This document shows positions 1 through 8,488 of a DNA stretch of 64,000 bases, piece after piece. Position 1 is the first letter of the stretch; the number at the start of each line of letters is the position of its first letter. The notes under the pieces were generated by a model, which had not been told where the DNA came from, did no database searches, and was given only the letters and a program-made list of their open reading frames with translations. Source of the DNA: JABDMH01 sp965223215 (GTDB lineage: Bacteria; Bacteroidota; Bacteroidia; Chitinophagales; Saprospiraceae); the NCBI GenBank assembly GCA_965223215.1, contig CBDCVZ010000010.1, positions 7,812,001 to 7,876,000 of the forward strand. The letters run 5' to 3'. The position numbers were made by a program, and so were the translations under genes.

Positions 1-2917
1 AAAGTGCCCCATGCAAGTGATCTTCGGCAAGGATCCCCGCCCAGGGATCTATCTCGTTGATGTCTTGATATACGTTGGCAAAGGATTGGTTTAACAGGGG
101 ATCAGTCGAAATGGCCGCGAATGACGAAATCGCGGGCAACCCGAAGTGCGTTCGGATGGTATTGTAGTCGGCCAGACCGCGATCTCTACCCCGATTAATG
201 TTTAAGGCGGCTAAATCCAGTCCACCAGCTCCTGGAGGACCAAAGAGAAAATTTCGGAGATCATCAATGACATGGCAATCAAAATCTTGCTCGACTACAG
301 TTGACATACCCATTAGGTAGGGTTCTATTCCTCCCACCTGATTTATGGCGACTGGATTGAAAAAAGCGTCGCGTAGCTGCATATCTCCTTCAGGCATGGT
401 GAGTCGATTATTATCCATCCTGGGAATTGTACTTCCTATAGTTGAGTGTCCGTATCGATAAGCAGCAGCGGTAAAGACATTCATAATGCCCGGATTAATG
501 GCGGGATCATATCCACGGTAAGAGCTTAAATCCATGCCCAGCGTTGGTAGCCATTCTTCATAGACAATGGCTTCCATCAATGCCCCTACCAGCTTGCGTG
601 CTCTTTGATAGATCATTTCATCCGTCCAATCCTGGTGTTCAGTAAGTAGCTGTTGAGCAAGACGGTTATGTTCACGCACGAAAATAGTGTGAAGAGAGAT
701 CAAAAGTGGATTTTCATTGGCTCGTACATCGCCAGCCACAAAAAATCGATCAACATGAGGGAATGGCATGGCCATCTCAGGTGCCTGTGGATCTGTATTG
801 TCATAAGCCTGACCAGAGACCGTATTATAAGGAAGCAAGTTGCCGTCTGAGGTCTTCAATTTACCATCCACAAATGTTCTCAGCCAATTAGCTCGCTGTG
901 CATCTGAGCCATAGACGGCAGAAGCATCGATGTAAGAGGTGATCCCGTTCATATGAATTCGGGGATTTGTGGTACTGGTCCCAGTCTGGCGATTGTAGTC
1001 AGAACGATGCATGGGAATGATCGCCTCTCCGGTTCCTGCCGGATCGAAGAAAGCATCGTAGCTAGGTACTGATATATCCATCGGTTCTTCAGCGTTGTCT
1101 GGAGACAAAGTGATGTCGTGATCGATAAACTGGCCCCAGCCCCAAGCATAGGCGCTCAGGTTTAGTGGATCATTCTTTGGCGTTGTCTGAGCAAAAATTT
1201 CATTGCTGATATGTCGTGGATTAGGACGACTATGCCCGGCCGGCAGTGAGATCCCATCTTCGTAAGTTAGGGGAGTTCGTACGACGACTTTTGTACCTGC
1301 TGCACCCCAGTCCGGATTAAATCGATTGTTTAGGCTGCCATCAATGGTGCGATTGACTACTTCCATGGCTGGCTTCACGTGAAAGACAAATTGGGGTAAA
1401 ATGGTAAGGTTAGTGTTTCGACGAATGATATCCGACAGCAGCGTGGCGTCGATCTGGCTGATCTCTTCCTGGGTTAATCCCGCATCATTGCGATAATAAA
1501 ATCGGTCACCCATCCGTAAATTAGAAAACTGTTCTTTCATGATCTGCATCAGAGTGGGACCGAAAAGGGCGCCCTTAACATGATCTTCTGCCAATAAACC
1601 GACCCATAAATCTATATCGTTGACATCTTGATAGATGTCTTCCAATAGCCTACTCAATAATGGATTTTTTGTGATTTCATTGAATTTGGTGACTCGATCG
1701 AGTCCGAAGGCCTCTCTAGTGCTGTTGTAATCGGCCAGGCCCCGATCTCGGCCGCGATTGATGTTAAGGGCGGCGAGATCTAAGCCACCGGCACCGGGTG
1801 GGCCAAATAAGAAGTTTCGAACATCATCAATCACCTTGCAATCAAGATCTTGCTCTACGACCATGCTGGCACCCACGAGAAAGGGTTCAATGCCACCCAC
1901 CTCCAAGATCGAATTAGGGTTGAAATAGGCATCTCTCAATAGAAGATTTCCCTGGGGCAGCACATTTCCGACATGATCCATTCTTGGCATGTGACCACTA
2001 ATGGTAGAATGACCAAACCGATAAGCGGCGGCGGTAAACTCATTGTAAATACTAGGGTTAACCTCCAAATCATATCCCTCATAATCTGGAAGCTCAACAC
2101 CAAGGGTTGGCAACCATTCTCCATACACAATCCTTTGGATCAGCGCACCAACAATTTTTCGGGCCTTTTGATAAATTCGCTCGTCATCCCAGGAGGTGTT
2201 TTCAGTAGCGAGATTGTCGCATAATCGATTGTGCTCACGGACGAATATGGTATGCAGTGCAGTCAAATTTGGATTTTCGTTGGCTCGAACATCTCCTGCG
2301 ACAAACCATTTTTGGACCTGTGGAAATGGCATGGCCATCTCAGGTGCATTGAGATCGATGGCACCATCAATTTCACCAGTCGTGGTGTTAAAAGGCAGAA
2401 GATCACCTGCAGATGTTTTCAGTTTGCCCCCCTGGTGTGTACGCAACCAGTCTGCACGTGGCTGCTCTGACCCATATATGCCAGAGCCATCAATGAATGC
2501 AGTGATTGCATTGAAATATTTCCGCGGAGCATCTTTGCTAAATCCCGTGTTTTTATCATACGCTGATCGAAACATCGGAATCACTACATTCCCCGTACCC
2601 TGAGGATCAAAATCCGCATCTCCCGATGGCACCAAGATTTCCATGGGTTCGTCTTCAATATCTGGCGACAGCACTATGTCGTGGTCAATGAATTGGCCCC
2701 AAGCCCAGGTAAAGGCACTTAAACCAAGTGGATCATTGACTGGCCCATCCTGATCAAAAATCAGATTGCTGATGGTTCTGGGATTTGGTCTTTGCTCCCC
2801 TGCAGGAGCTGAGATTCCGTCTGCAAACGCAGGTTTGGTTTTGCTCGCCACATGTGAATATGCCGACCCCCATAAAAATACCGGATGATTTAGTGTACCA
2901 TCAACGGCTCGATTCAC
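1..2917 (-). repeat. Two in-frame tandem peroxidase units
   Basis: Unit 1 covers about 1358-2917 and unit 2 about 1-1357 (cut by the edge). Each begins with a VNR..DG.LN segment. Catalytic residues are spaced exactly 521 residues (1563 bp) apart between units, with only a one-residue length difference near the start. The copies are clearly diverged at DNA level, so the duplication is old. Confidence 0.85.
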
Positions 2918-3004
2918 CTGACCAAAGGTCAGTGGATGTTCGATTAGAAAAAATGGTAGGAGAGATAGTGTGAAGCGAACAATGTAATTAGCTGATATAG
3001 TCAT
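1..3004 (-). CDS. Tandem double-domain animal-type haem peroxidase (3' end outside window)
   Basis: This gene is open on the minus strand from an ATG at 3004 to the window edge, giving 1001 visible residues without a stop. Residues 1-29 look like a signal peptide, so a periplasmic or secreted enzyme is inferred. Two animal haem peroxidase (An_peroxidase) domains follow. Domain 1 shows the distal WGQFIDHD motif (Q104, H108), the distal arginine in AGDVRANEN (R240) and the proximal histidine in FTAAAYRFGHS (H332). Domain 2 repeats all of these at Q625, H629, R761 and H853. Both also have the LNINRGRDRGLADYN segment typical of the family. The enzymes oxidise halides or organic substrates with H2O2. 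All catalytic residues are present in both copies, so both may be active. It is not in an obvious operon; the FNR-like gene lies 141 bp upstream. Family assignment is firm; substrate is unknown. Confidence 0.93.
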   Translation of the reverse strand, partial: MTISANYIVRFTLSLLPFFLIEHPLTFGQVNRAVDGTLNHPVFLWGSAYSHVASKTKPAFADGISAPAGEQRPNPRTISNLIFDQDGPVNDPLGLSAFTWAWGQFIDHDIVLSPDIEDEPMEILVPSGDADFDPQGTGNVVIPMFRSAYDKNTGFSKDAPRKYFNAITAFIDGSGIYGSEQPRADWLRTHQGGKLKTSAGDLLPFNTTTGEIDGAIDLNAPEMAMPFPQVQKWFVAGDVRANENPNLTALHTIFVREHNRLCDNLATENTSWDDERIYQKARKIVGALIQRIVYGEWLPTLGVELPDYEGYDLEVNPSIYNEFTAAAYRFGHSTISGHMPRMDHVGNVLPQGNLLLRDAYFNPNSILEVGGIEPFLVGASMVVEQDLDCKVIDDVRNFLFGPPGAGGLDLAALNINRGRDRGLADYNSTREAFGLDRVTKFNEITKNPLLSRLLEDIYQDVNDIDLWVGLLAEDHVKGALFGPTLMQIMKEQFSNLRMGDRFYYRNDAGLTQEEISQIDATLLSDIIRRNTNLTILPQFVFHVKPAMEVVNRTIDGSLNNRFNPDWGAAGTKVVVRTPLTYEDGISLPAGHSRPNPRHISNEIFAQTTPKNDPLNLSAYAWGWGQFIDHDITLSPDNAEEPMDISVPSYDAFFDPAGTGEAIIPMHRSDYNRQTGTSTTNPRIHMNGITSYIDASAVYGSDAQRANWLRTFVDGKLKTSDGNLLPYNTVSGQAYDNTDPQAPEMAMPFPHVDRFFVAGDVRANENPLLISLHTIFVREHNRLAQQLLTEHQDWTDEMIYQRARKLVGALMEAIVYEEWLPTLGMDLSSYRGYDPAINPGIMNVFTAAAYRYGHSTIGSTIPRMDNNRLTMPEGDMQLRDAFFNPVAINQVGGIEPYLMGMSTVVEQDFDCHVIDDLRNFLFGPPGAGGLDLAALNINRGRDRGLADYNTIRTHFGLPAISSFAAISTDPLLNQSFANVYQDINEIDPWAGILAEDHLHGAL

Positions 3005-3087
3005 GGGATGTTCATAAGGTGAAATAGATCATGTTCGATTTACCTGAGTCTATCGATGATGCAAAAATAGGAGTAGGAAAAAAGTGA

Positions 3088-3131
3088 TCATATGTTCTTT
3101 AGCACATTGGTGTATGCTATTAAACATATGA
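3088..3131. repeat. Inverted repeat between regulator gene and peroxidase gene
   Basis: TCATATGTT at 3088-3096 and AACATATGA at 3123-3131 form a perfect 9-bp inverted repeat with a 26-nt spacer. It lies just after the stop of the FNR-like gene and upstream of the peroxidase. On the minus strand a run of six T follows closely, so it may be a weak terminator; an operator is the alternative. Confidence 0.35.
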
Positions 3132-3145
3132 CGGCGGGAAATTTT

Positions 3146-3880
3146 CTAACCCGAAATGCTAATTCTTCTTAACTCTTGAAGATTGCTGATGCTTATGCTT
3201 CTTCCGTCAACATGGACTATGCCTGACTTAGAAAATTCCGAAAGTGTTCGAATTGCATTGGCCGTGGTCATATTGGATAATCCAGCCCAGTCACTCCTTT
3301 TCAGATCCACATTCAAATGGAAGTCGCTGTCAGATTTGCGATACGTTTCATGTACTAGCAGTAGTGAGTCTGCTAGCCTCGCTCGCATATGCTTTTGAGT
3401 AAGATCTATAGTTCGCTGGTTGGCTACTACCAATTCGTCAGATAGGTGCTTAATGATTTTTTGTGAGAGGGCTAAATTTGACCTTACGATGGTGAGGAAA
3501 TCATTAGCCGGTATATTGCAGGTTATGGTTTCTTCTAACGCGATGGCTGAGCAGGCATGCACTTCTCCTCGCATTAAATCGCTAAAACCAAGAAACTCAA
3601 CCGGTTTTTTTAAAGATAATATCTGTTCATTCCCACTAACACCATCCGCAACAATTTTGACTTTGCCATTGGTCAGGCAAATGAGTCCCGTTGGTCTAGT
3701 GCCCTGCCTATAGATGTACGCGCCACGCTGAAAATTGGCAACAGTGCGATCCCGATTTAGAAACGCCAATTCTTTTTGATTCAAGTCGGCGAAAAATGAA
3801 AGACGACGGACCGTACAGTTCAAACAAGAGCGTTCAGGACAGCCTTTTTTTTTGTCAAAGTCAATGGTATTATCCCTCAT
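3146..3880 (-). CDS. Crp/Fnr-family transcription regulator with FNR-like cysteines
   Basis: A 244-residue protein. The N-terminus carries C14, C19 and C22 (CPERSCLNC). A cyclic-nucleotide-binding-type beta barrel follows (about 30-140) with a further cysteine at C110, then a long dimerisation helix and a C-terminal winged helix (about 175-240). Three N-terminal cysteines plus one internal cysteine is the layout of FNR, where they hold an oxygen-labile [4Fe-4S] cluster; the cluster here is inferred. The recognition-helix region reads GLSNMTTANAIRTLSEF. The gene lies 78 bp downstream of the B12-dependent ribonucleotide reductase and close to the nitrate respiration operon, so it is a good candidate for their anaerobic activator. 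A NO-sensing (NnrR/DNR) or HcpR-like role is possible. The start is ATG. Confidence 0.88.
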   Translation of the reverse strand: MRDNTIDFDKKKGCPERSCLNCTVRRLSFFADLNQKELAFLNRDRTVANFQRGAYIYRQGTRPTGLICLTNGKVKIVADGVSGNEQILSLKKPVEFLGFSDLMRGEVHACSAIALEETITCNIPANDFLTIVRSNLALSQKIIKHLSDELVVANQRTIDLTQKHMRARLADSLLLVHETYRKSDSDFHLNVDLKRSDWAGLSNMTTANAIRTLSEFSKSGIVHVDGRSISISNLQELRRISISG

Positions 3881-3958
3881 GGGGCAGACTATTGCTTATT
3901 TAAACAGAGCACATTCAAGTGCTCCGCCTGAATTCTTCAACATCACGGACATCAGCTG

Positions 3959-6493
3959 CTAACCGCATTCCGAATGGCCGCAAGATTGGCAGTGTAGACA
4001 TCCTTCCTCATAAACAAGTCCATCCGGATCTTTGCATCCCGGGCATGCTTTTTTTACCACCTGAGTTCCATCAGGAATAAACTTATTTAGAGCCCTCACG
4101 ATTCCCTTCTTCCACGTATTAATGTTGTCTTCATCCAGACTCATTCCATTAATTAGATTTACTACATAGTTTAGGGGCATTCCGTGTCTCATTACCCCAG
4201 ATATTAATTTGGCGTAATTCCAATATTCTTTGTCAAACGACCTGGAGAGTCCTTCAATCGTGATCTTGTATCCATCGCGGTCAAGAAATTGAAAATCATA
4301 GCGATTGCTCTTATTGACGTCATCATAGTTTTTGATGATCCAACCCTTATTGACGTAATCTGGAAGGCGAAAGGTATCTTCAGCTCGACCACTAAAGATC
4401 TCATACGGTTTATCGTGCAAAGTACCAATGACTGCAATCCAATCTTCGTGATTGTTTTTGAAACGGATCACAGATGCGACGAGCTTCTTGGGACGCTTCG
4501 GTGGCACAGAATCTTTCAGCTCAAAGGCCGTCCCCCCAAGTTCTGGGTGCGTATTTTTTTCGTTATTGACCAGCACCCCTGTTCGTGAACCATCACGGTA
4601 GATGGTACATCCCTTACAGCCTGCTTCCCAAGCTGTCTCGTATATCTTACGCACTAATTCAACAGAGGATTCGTGCGGTATATTGACCGTCACACTGATC
4701 GAATGGTCGATCCATTGTTGGATGGCTCCCTGCATTTTGACCTTGGCAACCCAATCGATATCATTAGCAGTGGCCTTGTGGTACGGAGATTCTGCAATAA
4801 TTCGTTGCAGTGTTTCATCATCAGATGAAACAACTTTATCTAGTACATATCCATTGGCCACCAACCAATCCTTAAATTTGTGGTGAAACACATGGTACTC
4901 TTCCCAAGCATCGCCAACGTCATCTAAAAAACTTACGGTGGTGCCGTCATCATTGGGGTTTACCTTCTTTCTGCGTTTATAGCTAATCGAGAAAACAGGT
5001 TCGATTCCCGAACTTGTCTGAGCCATCAGGCTGGTAGTGCCCGTTGGCGCAATGGTGAGCATGGCGATGTTTCTCCGGCCATATTTAACCATATCGCGGT
5101 ACAGCTCAGGATCTGCTTCCTTGATTCGAAGCACAAATGGATTGTTTAGCTCTCTCGCCGAATCGTAAATGGCAAAGGCTCCTCGCTCTTGGGCCAGTTG
5201 AACGGAACTGCGATAGACATTCAAAGCTAGGGTTCGGTGTACATCAACTGCAAAAGCCGTGGCTTCTTCCGTGCCATATTGAAAGCCTAATGCTGCCAGC
5301 ATATCGCCTTCAGCCGTTATTCCAATGCCCGTGCGACGTCCTTCGACACAGGTCTTCTTAATTTTTAACCAAAGATCTCTTTCGGTGGCTTTGATCGCAT
5401 CAGGCTCTGGATCAGATTCAATTTTCTTAAGAATTTGCTCAATTTTTTCCAATTCCAAATCAATGATGTCATCCATTATCCGATGGGCATCTTGAGCATA
5501 TTCAGCAAACTTCTCGAAATCAAATTTGGCATTGGGTGTAAAAGGATCATCGACAAAACTGTAGAGATTCAGAGCAAGCAATCGGCACGAATCATATGGA
5601 CACAATGGAATTTCGCCACAGGGATTTGTTGAAACCGTTTGATATCCTAAATCGGCATAACAATCTGGTATGGATTCACGAATAATGGTGTCCCAAAAAA
5701 GTACCCCGGGCTCTGCGGATTTCCATGCATTATAGATGATTTTTTGCCACAGTTGCTCCGCGTTGATCACCTTTTGAGTCTGGGGTGATGCACTTTCGAT
5801 CGGCCACTGCTGTGTATAAGGTTGGCTGGCTATGGCAGCCTCCATAAACTCATCGTCAATTCGCACGGATACATTGGCTCCTGTCACTTTGCCACTTTCA
5901 ATTTTAGCATCAATGAAATCACTAGCATCGGGATGTTTTATCGAAACACTGAGCATCAAAGCACCTCGGCGCCCGTCTTGAGCCACCTCACGGGTACAAT
6001 TTGAGAATCGCTCCATAAAAGGCACCAATCCTGTCGAGGTCAAGGCACTGTTTAGCACTGGACTGCCCTTGGGACGAATATGCGAAAGGTCGTGACCAAC
6101 TCCACCTCGACGCTTCATGAGTTGGGCCTGCTCTTCATCGGTTCGGATGATACCGGAGTAAGAATCAAATCCATTGCCAATGACAAAGCAATTGGATAGG
6201 GAAGAGACTTGATGCACATTGCCAATGCCAGACATTGGACCCCCTTGTGGGATCAAGTACTTGAAGCCATCCAGGAGTGCAAATATCTGATCCTCGGAGA
6301 GACCTTTTCCATAGCCGCTTTCAATCCGGGCCAGCTCTCTGGCCAGCCTTCGATGCATTTCGCTGGGAGAAGCTTCATAGAGTCGGCCCTGTGAGTCTTT
6401 AAGGGCATACTTATTTAACCATACGGAAGCAGCAAGCTGATCACCGCCAAAATAGTCGATTGCCACCTGCGTGGCCTCATCTTTTGAATACAT
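3959..6493 (-). CDS. nrdJ: Adenosylcobalamin-dependent (class II) ribonucleotide reductase
   Basis: It reduces ribonucleotides to deoxyribonucleotides using adenosylcobalamin, with or without oxygen. The frame is open to 6553, but I chose the ATG at 6493 because a strong AAAGGAGGAGA ribosome-binding site lies directly before it, giving 844 residues. The barrel has the first active-site cysteine in SLSNCFVIGN (C102), the glycyl-radical-fold NPCGEIPLC motif (N290, C292, E294), and the RRGGVGHDLSHIRPKGSPV segment. The C-terminus ends in a zinc-ribbon-like region with repeated CxxC pairs (CPGC, CLHCQSCGHSEC), which in class II enzymes takes part in re-reduction. It fits a lifestyle that alternates between oxic and anoxic conditions. 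I found no cobalamin riboswitch upstream. Confidence 0.95.
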   Translation of the reverse strand: MYSKDEATQVAIDYFGGDQLAASVWLNKYALKDSQGRLYEASPSEMHRRLARELARIESGYGKGLSEDQIFALLDGFKYLIPQGGPMSGIGNVHQVSSLSNCFVIGNGFDSYSGIIRTDEEQAQLMKRRGGVGHDLSHIRPKGSPVLNSALTSTGLVPFMERFSNCTREVAQDGRRGALMLSVSIKHPDASDFIDAKIESGKVTGANVSVRIDDEFMEAAIASQPYTQQWPIESASPQTQKVINAEQLWQKIIYNAWKSAEPGVLFWDTIIRESIPDCYADLGYQTVSTNPCGEIPLCPYDSCRLLALNLYSFVDDPFTPNAKFDFEKFAEYAQDAHRIMDDIIDLELEKIEQILKKIESDPEPDAIKATERDLWLKIKKTCVEGRRTGIGITAEGDMLAALGFQYGTEEATAFAVDVHRTLALNVYRSSVQLAQERGAFAIYDSARELNNPFVLRIKEADPELYRDMVKYGRRNIAMLTIAPTGTTSLMAQTSSGIEPVFSISYKRRKKVNPNDDGTTVSFLDDVGDAWEEYHVFHHKFKDWLVANGYVLDKVVSSDDETLQRIIAESPYHKATANDIDWVAKVKMQGAIQQWIDHSISVTVNIPHESSVELVRKIYETAWEAGCKGCTIYRDGSRTGVLVNNEKNTHPELGGTAFELKDSVPPKRPKKLVASVIRFKNNHEDWIAVIGTLHDKPYEIFSGRAEDTFRLPDYVNKGWIIKNYDDVNKSNRYDFQFLDRDGYKITIEGLSRSFDKEYWNYAKLISGVMRHGMPLNYVVNLINGMSLDEDNINTWKKGIVRALNKFIPDGTQVVKKACPGCKDPDGLVYEEGCLHCQSCGHSECG

Positions 6494-6866
6494 CGATTCT
6501 CCTCCTTTCGATTCAGGATTAGTAACGGGTTTGAGTGGTGCTTTAATGTGCATGGAAAAAACGCTTTGTTTAGTAAATCTGCTGCAACATTATATAATTA
6601 TTTTTCTTTATATGAAATATTTTGATGATTCTTTTCCACCAAGTGTTAGGATCTTTTTTGATTAGTTAGAAAACTAAATGAAGAGGACGTGTCTAGACTG
6701 TCTTTAAGATATCATAGTAAGAGTTGGATGTGATGTTGACTGAAGAAGGATATTTAAGCACTATGCTGTAAAACCATGTCTGACGGATCGGATGATTGCC
6801 GTCTTGCGATGGCTTAGTAATCGCTCTATATGGTGTAGAGGATATATTACTCATCGCTGGTAGGCC
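6494..6866. other. Intergenic region upstream of nrdJ
   Basis: This 373-bp stretch separates the stop of moaA from the start of nrdJ, both on the minus strand. It is AT-rich near nrdJ and must carry the nrdJ promoter. The nrdJ ribosome-binding site is at about 6497-6507. I saw no conserved B12-box sequence, no clean FNR-type TTGAT-N4-ATCAA palindrome and no small gene. Confidence 0.6.
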
Positions 6867-7844
6867 CTATCCACCTATGGCGGTCATGCTACGCCCCACT
6901 TGGATATGGTCTGACGATTGCTGAAACCCCAACAATCCTGCATGCTGAGCTTTTTTGCTTTTAATGGCAGATTCGATGATTGGGCGGATGTCTTCATCTC
7001 TTCGCAGCGGTGTCCTTAAATCATACTCGATTCTGGAAAAGAGACAGTTCAAGAGTTTACCGTCAGCGGTAAGCCTGACACGGTTACAATTGGAGCAAAA
7101 AGGATGACTGATCGAGCTAATGATAGCGAAAGTCCCGAGAAACCCATTCACTTGATAGGCTCTGGAAGTACTGCCCGGTTTGTCTGCTAGTTTATGGAAT
7201 GCATAATTTTGCGCTACCAGCTGTAGTAGTTCTGAATGGGTTATGACAGACGCCGATTCCCAATGATTTCCGTTGAAGGGCATAAACTCGATAAATCGAA
7301 GGTGGACATTTTCTTCCCTTGACCACTTCACAAAATTTATGATCTCATCGTCATTGATGCCCTTTTGCACAACCACATTGATCTTGAGATGAAACCCAAG
7401 CGATTGGGCCAACGAAATGTTTTCAATTACTCGGTTAAAGTAAGGCGATGATGTAATACTCTGATACCTTTCGGGTTGTAAGCTGTCCAAACTTATATTT
7501 ATGGAATGGATTCCCAGCGATCGAAATTCACATAAGTAGCGATCTAGCAGAACTGCATTTGTCGTTAAGGCCAACTCGATGGGCATGCGGCTCAAGGGCC
7601 TCACTAGGTCCATCATATTCTTTCTCACCAGCGGCTCACCTCCCGTGAGCCTGATTTTCCGAAATTGAAAATCCTCCACGAATATGGTGGCCAGTTTCAA
7701 GATCTCCTCATTTGTAAGCAGCGCGCTGCCTGGCAGGAAACACGGTTGCTTAGGCATGCAATAATGACAGCGCAAATTGCATTTATCGGTCAATGAAATT
7801 CGCAGATAGTCATGCTTTCTTCCAAATCGATCGATTAAGCTCAT
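6867..7844 (-). CDS. moaA: GTP 3',8-cyclase MoaA (molybdenum cofactor synthesis)
   Basis: It is a radical-SAM enzyme that starts molybdopterin synthesis from GTP; the cofactor is needed by NarG encoded upstream. The 325-residue protein has the N-terminal cluster motif KCNLRCHYC (C22, C26, C29), the LTGGEPL motif, and the C-terminal cluster cysteines C250, C253 and C267 in FCSNCNRVRLT and LLNC. It ends in GG, the C-terminal dipeptide that MoaA needs for activity. Its ATG overlaps the stop of the hemerythrin-like gene by 4 bp, so it is the last gene of the nitrate operon. No other moa or moe genes are in the window. Confidence 0.95.
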   Translation of the reverse strand: MSLIDRFGRKHDYLRISLTDKCNLRCHYCMPKQPCFLPGSALLTNEEILKLATIFVEDFQFRKIRLTGGEPLVRKNMMDLVRPLSRMPIELALTTNAVLLDRYLCEFRSLGIHSINISLDSLQPERYQSITSSPYFNRVIENISLAQSLGFHLKINVVVQKGINDDEIINFVKWSREENVHLRFIEFMPFNGNHWESASVITHSELLQLVAQNYAFHKLADKPGSTSRAYQVNGFLGTFAIISSISHPFCSNCNRVRLTADGKLLNCLFSRIEYDLRTPLRRDEDIRPIIESAIKSKKAQHAGLLGFQQSSDHIQVGRSMTAIGG

Positions 7845-8488
7845 GTTTGGAATTTCTCAAATTCTTCAGAAGATATATGTTGATGTGCTAAAGAAAAAAC
7901 AATGTTGTCTTCACGGAAAATATGGAGTTTGAGTAATTCAACCAGTTCTTTTCCCTGTTCGATGGCCGTATCTAAGACCAGTAATCTAGAATTTTGATCT
8001 GGAAGCTTCGGAGCCATTCCAAAAAAATTAAATACAACTGCTGCCAATTGGAGAATTTTTAAGTGATCATCTTCCATCATATCAATGGCGGTGATTGGGT
8101 CTGTTCCTTTGCCATGTTCCTTATGCTCAAGAAGCCGTTTGTGCAGGAGTGGAAATATTGTTTTTTCTTCCTTTTGATGATGCTTCACAACTTCTTGATC
8201 AAAGAATTCAAAAAATTTACTCAATTTGCTGAAAGCAGCGCGACTTAATCCATCGGTTTGGAGTTCAATGAGTGTTTCTTCAAAAGATTTCAGTTCAGCA
8301 CTCACCAACTTGTGCTCATCCATTAGTTTTTGAAGTACAGGATGCATGTCTTCATAGGGCACGGCGCTAATATTTGGTGGATTATATGCGTCGGGTGGAT
8401 CCATGGGTGAGAACTCCTCCTGATTGGATTGTTTTTCTGCGTTCGGTCTTAAGGGATCTAATTTGTTTATTACTTTTAATTCAATCAT
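7841..8488 (-). CDS. Hemerythrin-like cation-binding domain protein
   Basis: A 215-residue soluble protein. After about 55 polar residues comes a four-helix-bundle hemerythrin-type domain with metal-ligand motifs: VVKHHQKEEKTIFPLL in the middle, a MMEDDHLKILQL helix, and HIFREDNIVF near the C-terminus. Such domains bind a di-iron centre and, in the RIC/YtfE relatives, react with NO or repair Fe-S clusters. The start overlaps the end of the porin gene by 8 bp and the stop overlaps moaA by 4 bp, so translation is probably coupled. With Ric in the same operon, a role in nitrosative stress during nitrate respiration is likely but inferred. Confidence 0.82.
   Translation of the reverse strand: MIELKVINKLDPLRPNAEKQSNQEEFSPMDPPDAYNPPNISAVPYEDMHPVLQKLMDEHKLVSAELKSFEETLIELQTDGLSRAAFSKLSKFFEFFDQEVVKHHQKEEKTIFPLLHKRLLEHKEHGKGTDPITAIDMMEDDHLKILQLAAVVFNFFGMAPKLPDQNSRLLVLDTAIEQGKELVELLKLHIFREDNIVFSLAHQHISSEEFEKFQT

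Noticed and set aside
2196..2603. A plus-strand open frame of 135 codons and other frames within 1-3000
   Set aside because: They lie antisense to the peroxidase frame, whose catalytic motifs show clearly on the minus strand.
1..3004. Reading the peroxidase region as two separate adjacent genes
   Set aside because: The minus-strand frame runs without a stop through the junction at about 1357; no start or ribosome-binding site marks the second unit.
6494..6866. A cobalamin riboswitch upstream of nrdJ
   Set aside because: I looked for the conserved B12-box type sequence on the minus strand and did not find it. A covariance-model search would decide.
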